A stretch of DNA of 29,023 nucleotides, taken from assembly GCA_035291705.1 (NCBI GenBank), contig DATDRM010000198.1, positions 1 through 29,023 of the forward strand. Direction: 5' to 3'. The stretch comes from DATDRM01 sp035291705. Lineage in GTDB: Bacteria > Chloroflexota > Anaerolineae > Anaerolineales > UBA4823. The notes under the pieces are model-generated. The model was not told the origin of the DNA and ran no database searches. It saw only the letters and a list, made by a program, of their open reading frames with translations. Of the stretch, positions 15,373 to 22,401 are shown piece by piece. A program made the position numbers and the translations under genes. Position 1 is the first letter of the stretch. Each line of letters opens with the position of its first letter.

Positions 15373-15396
15373 AAGTTAGAGATAGTCTTTTAAGTT
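15366..15396. other. 10-bp AT-rich inverted repeat spanning two convergent stop codons
   Basis: AACTTAAAAG (15366-15375) is repeated as CTTTTAAGTT (15387-15396) with an 11-base spacer. It contains the stop codon of the DUF971 gene and the stop codon of the NarL-type regulator. On each strand the second arm of the hairpin is itself rich in T or A, so it could act as a weak bidirectional terminator. Confidence 0.6.
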
Positions 15397-16029
15397 ATGC
15401 TCCACAGCGTAAGCCGCGGCTTCAGCGCGATTGCTTACCCCCAGTTTCGAGAGGATGCTGCTGACATAATTGCGCACCGTACCTTCGCCCAGGAAGAGGG
15501 CTTTGGCGATCTCGCGATTCGTTCTACCTTCCGAGACCAGCAATAACACGTGTCGCTCTTGCTGGGTGAGGGCAGAGAAGGCCGAGGCTTCTTCTTCTTT
15601 AGCCGCTTTGCGGACTTCCTGGAAGATGCGCTGAGTGACCGCCGGATCGAGCAAGGCCTCCCCCCGGCCTACGGCTTCAATCGCCCGCACCAGGTCTTCT
15701 CCTCCTATTTGCTTGAGCACGTATCCGGATGCCCCGGCCCGGATGGCCGAGAAGAGCATTTCGTCCTCGGCATAGGAGGTCAACATAATTACCTTGGTTT
15801 CCGGGTGTTTTAAAGCGATTTCCTCGCAAGCTTCGATCCCCGAACCACCGGGCAACCGGATGTCCATGACGACAACGTCTGGGGTGTAAGCCGCCACCCG
15901 TTCGATGGCCTCCCTGGCAGTGCTCGCTTCGGCGACGACTTCAAAGTTGGGGTGGCGATCGAGGAGGGCTTTTAAACCCAGCCTGACGACCTCATGATCG
16001 TCTACCAGCAAGATGCGTTGCTTCGGCAT
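15376..16029 (-). CDS. NarL/LuxR-type response regulator (no kinase partner in the window)
   Basis: Receiver domain residues 1-120 hold the acidic pair D10/D11, phospho-acceptor D56 (VVMDIRLPGGSG), T/S switch (MLTSYAE) and K105 (YVLKQIGG). The C-terminal LuxR helix-turn-helix at about 150-215 shows 'LTQQERHVLLLVSEGRTNREIAKALFLGEGTVRNYVSSILSKLGVSNR'. It is a DNA-binding regulator activated by phosphorylation, of the DevR/LiaR type. No histidine kinase is in the window. A good promoter (16053-16081) precedes it, so it is likely transcribed separately from the upstream OmpR regulator. Confidence 0.95.
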   Translation of the reverse strand: MPKQRILLVDDHEVVRLGLKALLDRHPNFEVVAEASTAREAIERVAAYTPDVVVMDIRLPGGSGIEACEEIALKHPETKVIMLTSYAEDEMLFSAIRAGASGYVLKQIGGEDLVRAIEAVGRGEALLDPAVTQRIFQEVRKAAKEEEASAFSALTQQERHVLLLVSEGRTNREIAKALFLGEGTVRNYVSSILSKLGVSNRAEAAAYAVEHNLKDYL

Positions 16030-16052
16030 TGGATGACTATCCTCAGGGGGAG

Positions 16053-16081
16053 AGTATAGCCTAGAGTTCGCGGACTGGCAA
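16053..16081 (-). promoter_or_regulatory. Promoter of the NarL-type regulator gene
   Basis: On the minus strand TTGCCA (16076-16081, five of six matches to TTGACA) and TATACT (16053-16058, five of six) are separated by exactly 17 bases. Start of transcription would be near 16046, giving a leader of about 17 bases. The 133-base spacer (16030-16162) holds nothing else I can identify. Confidence 0.7.
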
Positions 16082-16162
16082 GGTCGGAATAAGGAACCAG
16101 AGGAGCCAGAAGGATGAGGGGTGAAGGCGAACTTCGAGTGGCCTGATCCAAACTTCGCTGGG

Positions 16163-16894
16163 CTACATCTCTGAGTCTTTTTGACCGCGACGAAAGTCTA
16201 CAAAGCGGTATCCGACGCCTCGCTCAGTGAGGATGTATTTCGGATTGGCCGGGTCTTGCTCGAGCTTTTGGCGCAGGTAATTGATATACAGACGGACGTA
16301 GTGGGGTTCGTCGCGGTACTCGTATCCCCAGACTTTGGTCAGGATTTGATCGTGGGTCAGCACCCAGCCAGAGTTTTTCACCAGATGATACAGCAAGCGA
16401 TATTCAGTCGGACGGAGCTTGACCAACTTGCCTTCAAGCCATACCTCGTGCCGGCCGAAATCGATTTTCAGACGGTTGTCGACTTCGATCAGGCCATGCG
16501 TGCTGACCCCGGTCATCTCCGTGCGGCGCAGTACGGCTCGCACGCGGCTGACCAGTTCGCGCGGGCTGAAAGGCTTAGTGATGTAATCGTCGGCGCCCAT
16601 TTCCAGGCCGCGCACGCGGTCCTCCTCCTCGCCTTTGGCAGTGAGCATAATCACCGGCACCGTGCTGACCTCGCGAATCATGCGCAGCACTTCGAAGCCA
16701 TCGAAATCCGGCAACATCACGTCCAACAAAACCAGATCAGGCAGGTTACTGCGGATTTTGTTGATCGCCTGGGATCCGTTAAATGCTTCGATCACCTGGA
16801 ATCCGTCATATTCTAGATTCAGCCGGATGAAGCGGACCATCCGCTCTTCATCGTCGACGATTAAAATGCGGCGATCCTTGAAGCTCTCTTCCAT
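16163..16894 (-). CDS. OmpR/PhoB-type winged-helix response regulator
   Basis: The receiver (residues 8-122) carries DD at 14-15, phospho-acceptor D58 (LVLLDVMLPDFDGFEVL), the MLTAKG switch and K108 (DDYITKPFSPREL). The winged-helix effector (about 145-238) shows 'LRPTEYRLLYHLVKNSGWVLTHDQILTKVWGYEY' and the 'YINYLRQKLEQDP..YILTERGVGYRF' recognition region. I start at the ATG at 16894, with GGGAGT 8 bases upstream and only 4 bases after the previous stop, instead of the longer frame reaching 16972, which overlaps the upstream gene. The kinase, phosphatase, 80-residue protein and this regulator form a co-directional run, so Ser/Thr phosphorylation may influence it. No histidine kinase is nearby. 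Confidence 0.95.
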   Translation of the reverse strand: MEESFKDRRILIVDDEERMVRFIRLNLEYDGFQVIEAFNGSQAINKIRSNLPDLVLLDVMLPDFDGFEVLRMIREVSTVPVIMLTAKGEEEDRVRGLEMGADDYITKPFSPRELVSRVRAVLRRTEMTGVSTHGLIEVDNRLKIDFGRHEVWLEGKLVKLRPTEYRLLYHLVKNSGWVLTHDQILTKVWGYEYRDEPHYVRLYINYLRQKLEQDPANPKYILTERGVGYRFVDFRRGQKDSEM

Positions 16895-16898
16895 GGGT

Positions 16899-17141
16899 TT
16901 ACTCCCTGACAAAACCAAAGACATCCTCGTCTTCCTCTCCGGAGAGGACTTCGATGAAGGTAATCTTATCAAGTGGCCAGAGAACTGTCACGACTTTATC
17001 CATCAGGTAGTCGAGGTCTTTGCCCTCGACACTGCGCGGGTTGTTGAGCTTGATCAGCTGGTCGCGCGGGTCGGGTAGCTCGTCGATTTCGGCGAGCACC
17101 CGACCTCCGCCTTGAATGTGGAGCACAACTGAGATCGACAT
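16899..17141 (-). CDS. Small acidic protein of unknown function (80 residues)
   Basis: I do not recognise the family. The protein begins MSISVVLHIQGGGRVLAEID and ends with an acidic tail (SGEEDEDVFGFVRE). The middle 'DPRDQLIKLNNPRSVEGKDLDYLMDKV' looks like helix-turn-helix-free alpha/beta sequence; no membrane span, cysteine or signal is present. The ATG at 17141 has AGGAAA about 7 bases upstream, which supports it over longer readings of the same frame that overlap the phosphatase gene antisense to its coding frame. It lies 52 bases after the PP2C stop and 4 bases before the OmpR regulator start, so it is tightly coupled to the regulator. It may be an accessory to that signalling pair. Confidence 0.75.
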   Translation of the reverse strand: MSISVVLHIQGGGRVLAEIDELPDPRDQLIKLNNPRSVEGKDLDYLMDKVVTVLWPLDKITFIEVLSGEEDEDVFGFVRE

Positions 17142-17193
17142 GTTGGGTTTCCTGTGGGCGTGAAAAATGCCTGGACTTATGGTGTCGGCCCGG

Positions 17194-18165
17194 TCAGTCT
17201 GGCAAGCGGATAAGGATGGCGGTGATGTTATCCGGCCCTCCAGCGGCGTTGGCGGCTGCGACCAGACTTTGGCAGGCCTGGGCTGGGGAGGGAGCGGAGG
17301 TGACCAGATCAAAGACTTCCTGCTCGGCAACCACCCCCCATAACCCGTCCGAGCAGAGCAACACATAACCGGATTTCGGCGAAGGCACGGTGACGATCTC
17401 GGCGTCGATCGGTTCTCCCTGACCCAGGGCGCGGTAAAGCACATTTCGTTGGGGATGCACGGCTGCTTCGGCGGAGGTGATCTGGCCAAGTTCGACCAAC
17501 CGCTTGACCAAGGAGTGATCCCGGGTGAGCACCTGAATACGCCCATCTGGATGGATGGTATAGGCGCGGCTGTCTCCAACGTGAGCGATGGTCATCTGAT
17601 CGCCCAAGATGAGCACACCCGTGAGGGTGGTTCCTCCTCCTGGAGTTTGTTTGAGGATGGCCAGGTGCGCCGCCTGGATCCCTCTCCGCATGATCTCTTG
17701 CAGCGATTCGGTTGGATCGGTAGGGGGCAGGCTGATCAAGGGGGAAAATACTTCGTTGATCACAAGGCCGGCCATAGCGCGCACGGCGATCCCGCTGGCA
17801 ATTTCCCCATGCTGGTGGCCGCCCATCCCATCGGCGACAATATACAGGCCAAAAGGCAGGCGGATTTCGTCGCTGAACAAGGTTGAAGTGAGGGTGAACA
17901 ACGAATCTTCGTTGTGATCGCGCTGCTTGCCTGCAGAATGGCCGATGCCGACGATCAGCTGTGGGGGCTTCAGGAGCGTTTGATCGGGCGATCTTTCTCC
18001 GGCCGTCTGCTCCGCCAGAGTCTGCTCCGCCGGAGTCTGCTCCGCCGCGGTCTCCGCCAGCGGCTTCGAATGCGGCTGGGTCGGTTGATCCGTTGAAGTT
18101 TCTGCGAGATTCGTCTGCGGTGATGTTCTTCTTTTCCTGAATAACCTTTGGAAAAATCCTGGCAC
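17194..18165 (-). CDS. PP2C-family Ser/Thr protein phosphatase
   Basis: The phosphatase domain (about residues 70-323) shows all PP2C metal motifs: RDHNEDSLF (83-90), VADGMGGHQHG (about 110-120), AHVGDSRAY, SDGLWGVV and GGPDNITAILI. It removes phosphate from Ser/Thr residues and is the natural opponent of the adjacent kinase. The N-terminal 65 residues are a basic stub (FFQRLFRKRR) and a low-complexity region with an Ala-Glu-Gln-Thr pentad repeat encoded by a 15-bp tandem (18006-18050). No membrane span is seen. It starts 48 bases after the kinase stop. Confidence 0.95.
   Translation of the reverse strand: MPGFFQRLFRKRRTSPQTNLAETSTDQPTQPHSKPLAETAAEQTPAEQTLAEQTAGERSPDQTLLKPPQLIVGIGHSAGKQRDHNEDSLFTLTSTLFSDEIRLPFGLYIVADGMGGHQHGEIASGIAVRAMAGLVINEVFSPLISLPPTDPTESLQEIMRRGIQAAHLAILKQTPGGGTTLTGVLILGDQMTIAHVGDSRAYTIHPDGRIQVLTRDHSLVKRLVELGQITSAEAAVHPQRNVLYRALGQGEPIDAEIVTVPSPKSGYVLLCSDGLWGVVAEQEVFDLVTSAPSPAQACQSLVAAANAAGGPDNITAILIRLPD
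18006..18050 (-). repeat. Three-copy 15-bp in-frame tandem repeat
   Basis: TCTGCTCCGCCAGAG, TCTGCTCCGCCGGAG and TCTGCTCCGCCGCGG follow each other at 18006-18050, with a fourth, shortened copy after. On the minus strand they encode the repeated Ala-Glu-Gln-Thr-x unit in the phosphatase N-terminus. The unit length is a multiple of three, so gain or loss keeps the frame. Confidence 0.85.
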
Positions 18166-18212
18166 GGTATTTATCTCTCCAATATTTGGGAAGGATCGCT
18201 TTCAACCAGGTT

Positions 18213-20078
18213 TCATGTGGCTGGGAGGGCGTAGAAGCTGTGATCGGTGGAGCCGATGTAGATGACATCATCATGGATGGTTGGGGTCGCCGTGATGGGA
18301 TTGCCTGTGGGGAACTTCCAACGTAATTGGCCGGTGCGGTATTCCAGACAGTAGATAAAACCATCGACCGACCCACAATAGAGCGCATCTTTATAGATAA
18401 CGGGTGAACCGGTGACCTGGTGCTCGGTAGAAAAGCGCCAGGCTTCCTTCGCCGAATGGATATCTACACAATAGATGTTGCCATCCACGGAGCCGGTGAA
18501 AATCAGGCCATCCGCCAGGCAAGGAGTAGAGATGGAGCCTTTGTCCAGGTGGAAGCGCCAGATCACCCAACCTGATTTCGCTTCGAGAGCGTAAAGCATG
18601 GCATCCAGGGAGCTGATGAAAACAAAACTGTCAGAAACAACCGGTGAAGAGGTGATGGCGCGCTTGGCTTTGAAACGCCATTTGATCCTGCCATGGAAAT
18701 CGAGGCAGAATAATTCACCCGCTTCATTTCCGAAGTAAATGTCGTCCTGGTTTACCAGAGGGGTGGATCGAATCAAGGCTCCGCTATCCATCTTCCAAAT
18801 CCCCCGGCCATTTGCCAGGTTGACGGCATGCAAAGAGGCATCATCCGAACCGATGAAGACGTGTCCGTGGGCGATGTACGGTGAAGAGCGTACCGGACCA
18901 TTGGTGAAATAGGTCCAGGTCACGGAGCCGGTGCGGGTAGATACGACGTGCAGGCGGTAATCTTCGGATCCAGAATAAACATAATCGCCAAAGACCGCCG
19001 GTTTGCTGACAATGCCGCCATCGGTGGCGTATTTCCAGAGCAGTTTTCCGGAGGAGGCGTTGAGGGCATACAGGTGATGGTCGTATGAACCAAAATAGAT
19101 GACATCACGCACATAAGTAGCCGTGCCGCGAATTTCGTCAGCACAGGAGAATGTCCACAGCGGCGTGATGCTGGCCTGGGGGACTGCGACCTTGGTGGTA
19201 TAAGGGGAGGTTGGTTGGGATAGTCCGGTCTTTCTGCTCACATCCAGCAGCGCGGCTTTCATCCCCTCAGCGGTTTGGAAGCGTTCGGAGGGATCGTATT
19301 GGAGAGCGGTAACGAGCACGCTTTCCAGCTCTGGGGAGACCTGTGGGTTAATCTGGCGAACCGGGCGTTCATTGAAGGAGAATGGCGGTTCAAACCTTGG
19401 ATCGCGGCGGGTGAGCAGATGGTGCAAGGTTGCCCCCAGAGCATAAATATCTGCCTGAGCAGTTGCCTCGCCGCGATATTGTTCAGGCGGCGAGTACCCT
19501 TCTGTGCCGATTATTGTGCCTCGTTCACCAGTCTGGAAGGTCTTTGCAATGCCGAAATCCACCAATACCACGTGATCGTGCTGGTTGATCATCACATTAG
19601 AAGGCTTCATATCTCGGAAGATGATCGCTTCCGGTTGGTGAGCATGCAAGTATTGCAACACGTCGCATAGATCGACGGCCCAACCCACCACCTTACCTTC
19701 GGGGAGGAAGCCAGTCGTTTCCTTGAGGATAGTTTCGAGGTCCTTACCGGAAATGAACTCCAGGATCAGGTAAGAGCGTTCTTTATGGGTGAAGTAATCG
19801 TAGATGCGTGGGATGGCGGGATGAGATAGGGTTGCCAGGAGGTTGGCTTCACGCTCAAAATTGCGCAGGATGGTCTCCCGGGCGAGCGGATCGCGCGCCT
19901 GGTTGATCATTTCCTTGACGGCAACCAGTTTGATTACATTCGGGAAATGCAGATCGCGGGCGCGATATACAGCTCCCATCCCGCCAATCCCGATCGCCTC
20001 CTGGATCAGGTAGCGATTCGAGAGGGTCGTGCCGGCCTGTAATTGCCCAGTGAAACCTGTATCGATATTACTATCCAA
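18213..20078 (-). CDS. Cytosolic Ser/Thr kinase fused to a PQQ-type beta-propeller
   Basis: The kinase domain (about 20-282) has GIGGMGAVY (30-38), K55, E77, catalytic loop FRDMKPSN (154-161, Asp156), DFG (174-176) and SPPEQ. Residues about 305-621 are PQQ-like/WD-like propeller repeats; I count eight aromatic repeat units marked LWTF, LWKY, TWTY, IWKM, KWRF, IWRF, AWRF and RWKF, each about 40 residues, with the G-S-x-D-x-x-L/I-Y-A-L strand. No membrane span lies between the kinase and propeller, unlike PknD-type kinases whose propeller is extracellular, so the whole protein should be cytosolic. The propeller probably recruits substrates or senses a ligand. It heads the phosphatase-80aa-regulator run and has its own promoter. 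Confidence 0.95.
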   Translation of the reverse strand: MDSNIDTGFTGQLQAGTTLSNRYLIQEAIGIGGMGAVYRARDLHFPNVIKLVAVKEMINQARDPLARETILRNFEREANLLATLSHPAIPRIYDYFTHKERSYLILEFISGKDLETILKETTGFLPEGKVVGWAVDLCDVLQYLHAHQPEAIIFRDMKPSNVMINQHDHVVLVDFGIAKTFQTGERGTIIGTEGYSPPEQYRGEATAQADIYALGATLHHLLTRRDPRFEPPFSFNERPVRQINPQVSPELESVLVTALQYDPSERFQTAEGMKAALLDVSRKTGLSQPTSPYTTKVAVPQASITPLWTFSCADEIRGTATYVRDVIYFGSYDHHLYALNASSGKLLWKYATDGGIVSKPAVFGDYVYSGSEDYRLHVVSTRTGSVTWTYFTNGPVRSSPYIAHGHVFIGSDDASLHAVNLANGRGIWKMDSGALIRSTPLVNQDDIYFGNEAGELFCLDFHGRIKWRFKAKRAITSSPVVSDSFVFISSLDAMLYALEAKSGWVIWRFHLDKGSISTPCLADGLIFTGSVDGNIYCVDIHSAKEAWRFSTEHQVTGSPVIYKDALYCGSVDGFIYCLEYRTGQLRWKFPTGNPITATPTIHDDVIYIGSTDHSFYALPAT

Positions 20079-20152
20079 GCTCTGCGCGGCAGCGTGGTTT
20101 TCCAGACGGAACCATCCTTGTGTTGGCGATAATATCCTCTAAAATCCACCCC

Positions 20153-20181
20153 ATTATAGCCAGCATAAGACGAGATTGCAA
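20153..20181 (-). promoter_or_regulatory. Strong promoter upstream of the kinase-propeller gene
   Basis: On the minus strand TTGCAA (20176-20181) and a perfect TATAAT (20153-20158) are 17 bases apart. Transcription would start near 20146, about 68 bases ahead of the ATG at 20078. Confidence 0.75.
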
Positions 20182-20285
20182 ATAAAAATGGGTGAACTTA
20201 CCTTTTCGTAGGTTGGAAGATTCCGCTCAGGGATTCTGCCCACCCTTTCGCCGTTCTTTAATTCCGCTTCGCCGCTGAATGCCAG

Positions 20286-20291
20286 TATAAT
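20286..20291 (+). promoter_or_regulatory. -10 box for purB
   Basis: A perfect TATAAT lies 27 bases before the purB ATG. No recognisable -35 sits 16-18 bases upstream, so an activator or a weak -35 is assumed. The 239-base divergent spacer (20079-20317) otherwise holds only the opposite kinase promoter. Confidence 0.5.
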
Positions 20292-20317
20292 TCTAGCAGG
20301 TTGTTGAAGGAAATTTT

Positions 20318-21706
20318 ATGTCAGATTACGAGACTTACCTTTCCCCGTTCAGCTGGCGTTATGCCTCGCTCGATATGCGCCGCCTGTGGTGTGAGACCTA
20401 TAAACGGCGTTTATGGCGGTCGATATGGGTCGAGCTGGCCGAAGTGCAGAGCGAATTTGGCCTGCTGCGCCCAGAACAGGTCGCTGACCTGCGCGCCCAT
20501 GTCGAGCAGGTCGACATCAGCCGCGCTTTAGAAATCGAGGCCGAGATCCAGCACGACTTGATGGCCGAACTGAAGGCTTTCGCCGAGCAATGCTCGCTTG
20601 GCGGTGGAGCGCTTCACCTGGGAGCCACATCCGCGGATATCGAAGACAACGCTGATGCTCTCCGCGTGCGCCAATCCCTGGATTTGATCCTCGAGAACCT
20701 GCGTTCCCTGCTATTGCTCTTCGCCGAAAGAATCGAAGCCTGGGCTGAGACTCCCCTGATCGCCTTTACCCATCTGCAGCCAGCCGAGCCTTCTACGCTG
20801 GGATATCGTCTGGCACAGTATGCCCAGGACTTGCTGAGCGATTGGGAAGACCTGCGCCGGGCGCGCCGCCACCTGCGCGGCAAAGGGTTTAAGGGCGCGG
20901 TGGGGAGCGGAGCGTCTTATGCAGAATTGATCGGCGCGCAGAACCTGGCCGAGTTCGAGACGCGCCTCTCCACCCGCTTAGGCCTGCCCTTTTTCCCGGT
21001 CACCACCCAGACTTACCCACGCAAGCAAGACTACCAAGTGATCAGCGCCCTGGCTGGTTTAGGCGCCACTCTGCACAAGTTTGCGTTCGATCTGCGCCTG
21101 CTGCAGTCCCCGCCGATTGGGGAGCTGGCCGAACCTTTTGGCAGGCGTCAGGTTGGGTCGTCGGCAATGCCCTTCAAGCGCAACCCGATCAACGCTGAGA
21201 AGATCGACTCCCTGGCGCGTGCCCTGGCTCAGATGCCACGCCTGGCCTGGGACAATGCAGCGCATTCATTGTTGGAAAGGACGCTGGACGATTCCGCCAA
21301 TCGGCGGATATTGTTGCCAGAAGCCTTCCTGATCAGCGATGAGCTGCTGCAGGTCAGCCTGCGGATTTTACGGGGTTTGCAGGTGAACGAAGCAGCCCTG
21401 GCGCGCAATCTGTCCATCTACGGGCCATTCGCCGCTATGGAACGGGTGCTGATGGCCTTAGGGAAGGCTGGGGCAGACCGCCAGGCGATGCACGAACGCT
21501 TGCGGGGGCACACCCTGGTCGCCTGGGAAGCCGTTCAGGCCGGGCAGTCGAACCCCCTGGTGGAACGGATTTGCCAGGACGATGTTTTCCTGGAATACAT
21601 CAAAGAGCCTCAGCTGCGGGACTTGATGGAAGCGCGCCATTACATCGGCGACGCGCCACAGCGGGCGCATGCCCTGGTAGAAACCATCCGCCAGGCGATT
21701 GGGTGA
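20318..21706 (+). CDS. purB: Adenylosuccinate lyase
   Basis: The enzyme splits SAICAR to AICAR and adenylosuccinate to AMP, each time releasing fumarate, in purine synthesis. The 462-residue protein carries the fumarase/aspartase superfamily signature GSSAMPFKRNPINAEKI in the catalytic loop, 'HLGATSADIEDNADALRVRQ' with the usual TS-DI/ED-N pattern, and 'TPLIAFTHLQPAEPSTLGYRLAQYAQDLL' (the usual THxQPA). The ATG at 20318 has GAAGGAA 7 bases upstream. The start of the protein (FSWRYASLDMRRLW) matches PurB more than argininosuccinate lyase or fumarase. It stands alone, away from other pur genes. Confidence 0.96.
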   Translation: MSDYETYLSPFSWRYASLDMRRLWCETYKRRLWRSIWVELAEVQSEFGLLRPEQVADLRAHVEQVDISRALEIEAEIQHDLMAELKAFAEQCSLGGGALHLGATSADIEDNADALRVRQSLDLILENLRSLLLLFAERIEAWAETPLIAFTHLQPAEPSTLGYRLAQYAQDLLSDWEDLRRARRHLRGKGFKGAVGSGASYAELIGAQNLAEFETRLSTRLGLPFFPVTTQTYPRKQDYQVISALAGLGATLHKFAFDLRLLQSPPIGELAEPFGRRQVGSSAMPFKRNPINAEKIDSLARALAQMPRLAWDNAAHSLLERTLDDSANRRILLPEAFLISDELLQVSLRILRGLQVNEAALARNLSIYGPFAAMERVLMALGKAGADRQAMHERLRGHTLVAWEAVQAGQSNPLVERICQDDVFLEYIKEPQLRDLMEARHYIGDAPQRAHALVETIRQAIG

Positions 21707-21786
21707 TCCGTTCGGCATAGCCTGAGCCTGATCCCAGGCTGTGCTGGCGTGGCTGGAGATTATTTTTCATCAGTTGGAGGTAGAAA

Positions 21787-22401
21787 ATGACTAAATTCGA
21801 CTATAAAAAGGATTTAAAACAGCTCTATTTCCCTCCGGCGAAGGTGTTCACGTTCATCGAAGTGCCGCCCATGAATTTTCTGATGATCGATGGGCATGGC
21901 GACCCGAACAAAGTCCCGGCTTTCCAGGAAGGGATGGAAGTCCTGTATGCTATGGCGTACACCATCAAATTCGCCCTTAAACCGCGGGGCATCGAGTACG
22001 TGGTACCACCGTCAGAGGCGCTGTGGTGGATGGAAGATATGTCCCAGTTCGGCCTGGAAACCAAAGATGACTGGGACTGGACGATGATGATCATGCAACC
22101 GCGGGAGGTTTCGGCGGAGGTGGTCGAGCAGGCGCGAGCGACGGCGGCGCGCAAAAAAGAGTTGCCGGCGTTAAGTAGATTGCGCTTCGAAGGCTACCAC
22201 GAAGGACTTTCGGTTCAGATCATGTACTTTGGCGCGTACGCCGACGAAGGCCCTACCATCGCCAGGATGCACGCCTTCATTCATGAGGAAGGCCATGAAT
22301 TAACTGGCAAGCACCACGAGATCTACCTGGGCGACCCGCGCCGGACGGCGCCGGAGAAGCTCAGGACGGTGATCCGGCAACCGGTCAAGTTGAAGACTTA
22401 G
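21787..22401 (+). CDS. GyrI-like small-molecule-binding protein
   Basis: The 204-residue protein matches the stand-alone GyrI-like family: 'VPPMNFLMIDGHGDPNKVPAFQEGMEVLYAMAYTIKFAL', 'PSEALWWMEDM', 'MIMQPREVSAEVVEQA', and the late 'HHEIYLGDPRRTAPEKLRTVIRQPVK'. These proteins have the ligand-binding SHS2-pair fold of BmrR/SbmC without a DNA-binding domain and are thought to bind hydrophobic or cationic compounds; some hydrolyse cyclopropanoid toxins. A strong Shine-Dalgarno (GGAGG) precedes the ATG. Its TAG stop overlaps the stop of the convergent aldo/keto reductase (TTAG, 22398-22401). Confidence 0.88.
   Translation: MTKFDYKKDLKQLYFPPAKVFTFIEVPPMNFLMIDGHGDPNKVPAFQEGMEVLYAMAYTIKFALKPRGIEYVVPPSEALWWMEDMSQFGLETKDDWDWTMMIMQPREVSAEVVEQARATAARKKELPALSRLRFEGYHEGLSVQIMYFGAYADEGPTIARMHAFIHEEGHELTGKHHEIYLGDPRRTAPEKLRTVIRQPVKLKT

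Noticed and set aside
17309..18388. Long minus-strand frame overlapping PP2C and the kinase end
   Set aside because: It is out of frame with two well-supported genes and its Gly/Ala/Asp repeats come from the 15-bp tandem read in the wrong phase.
21719..21740. Terminator after purB (AGCCTG/CAGGCT hairpin)
   Set aside because: The stem is 6 bp and no T-run follows; read-through to the GyrI-like gene is equally likely.
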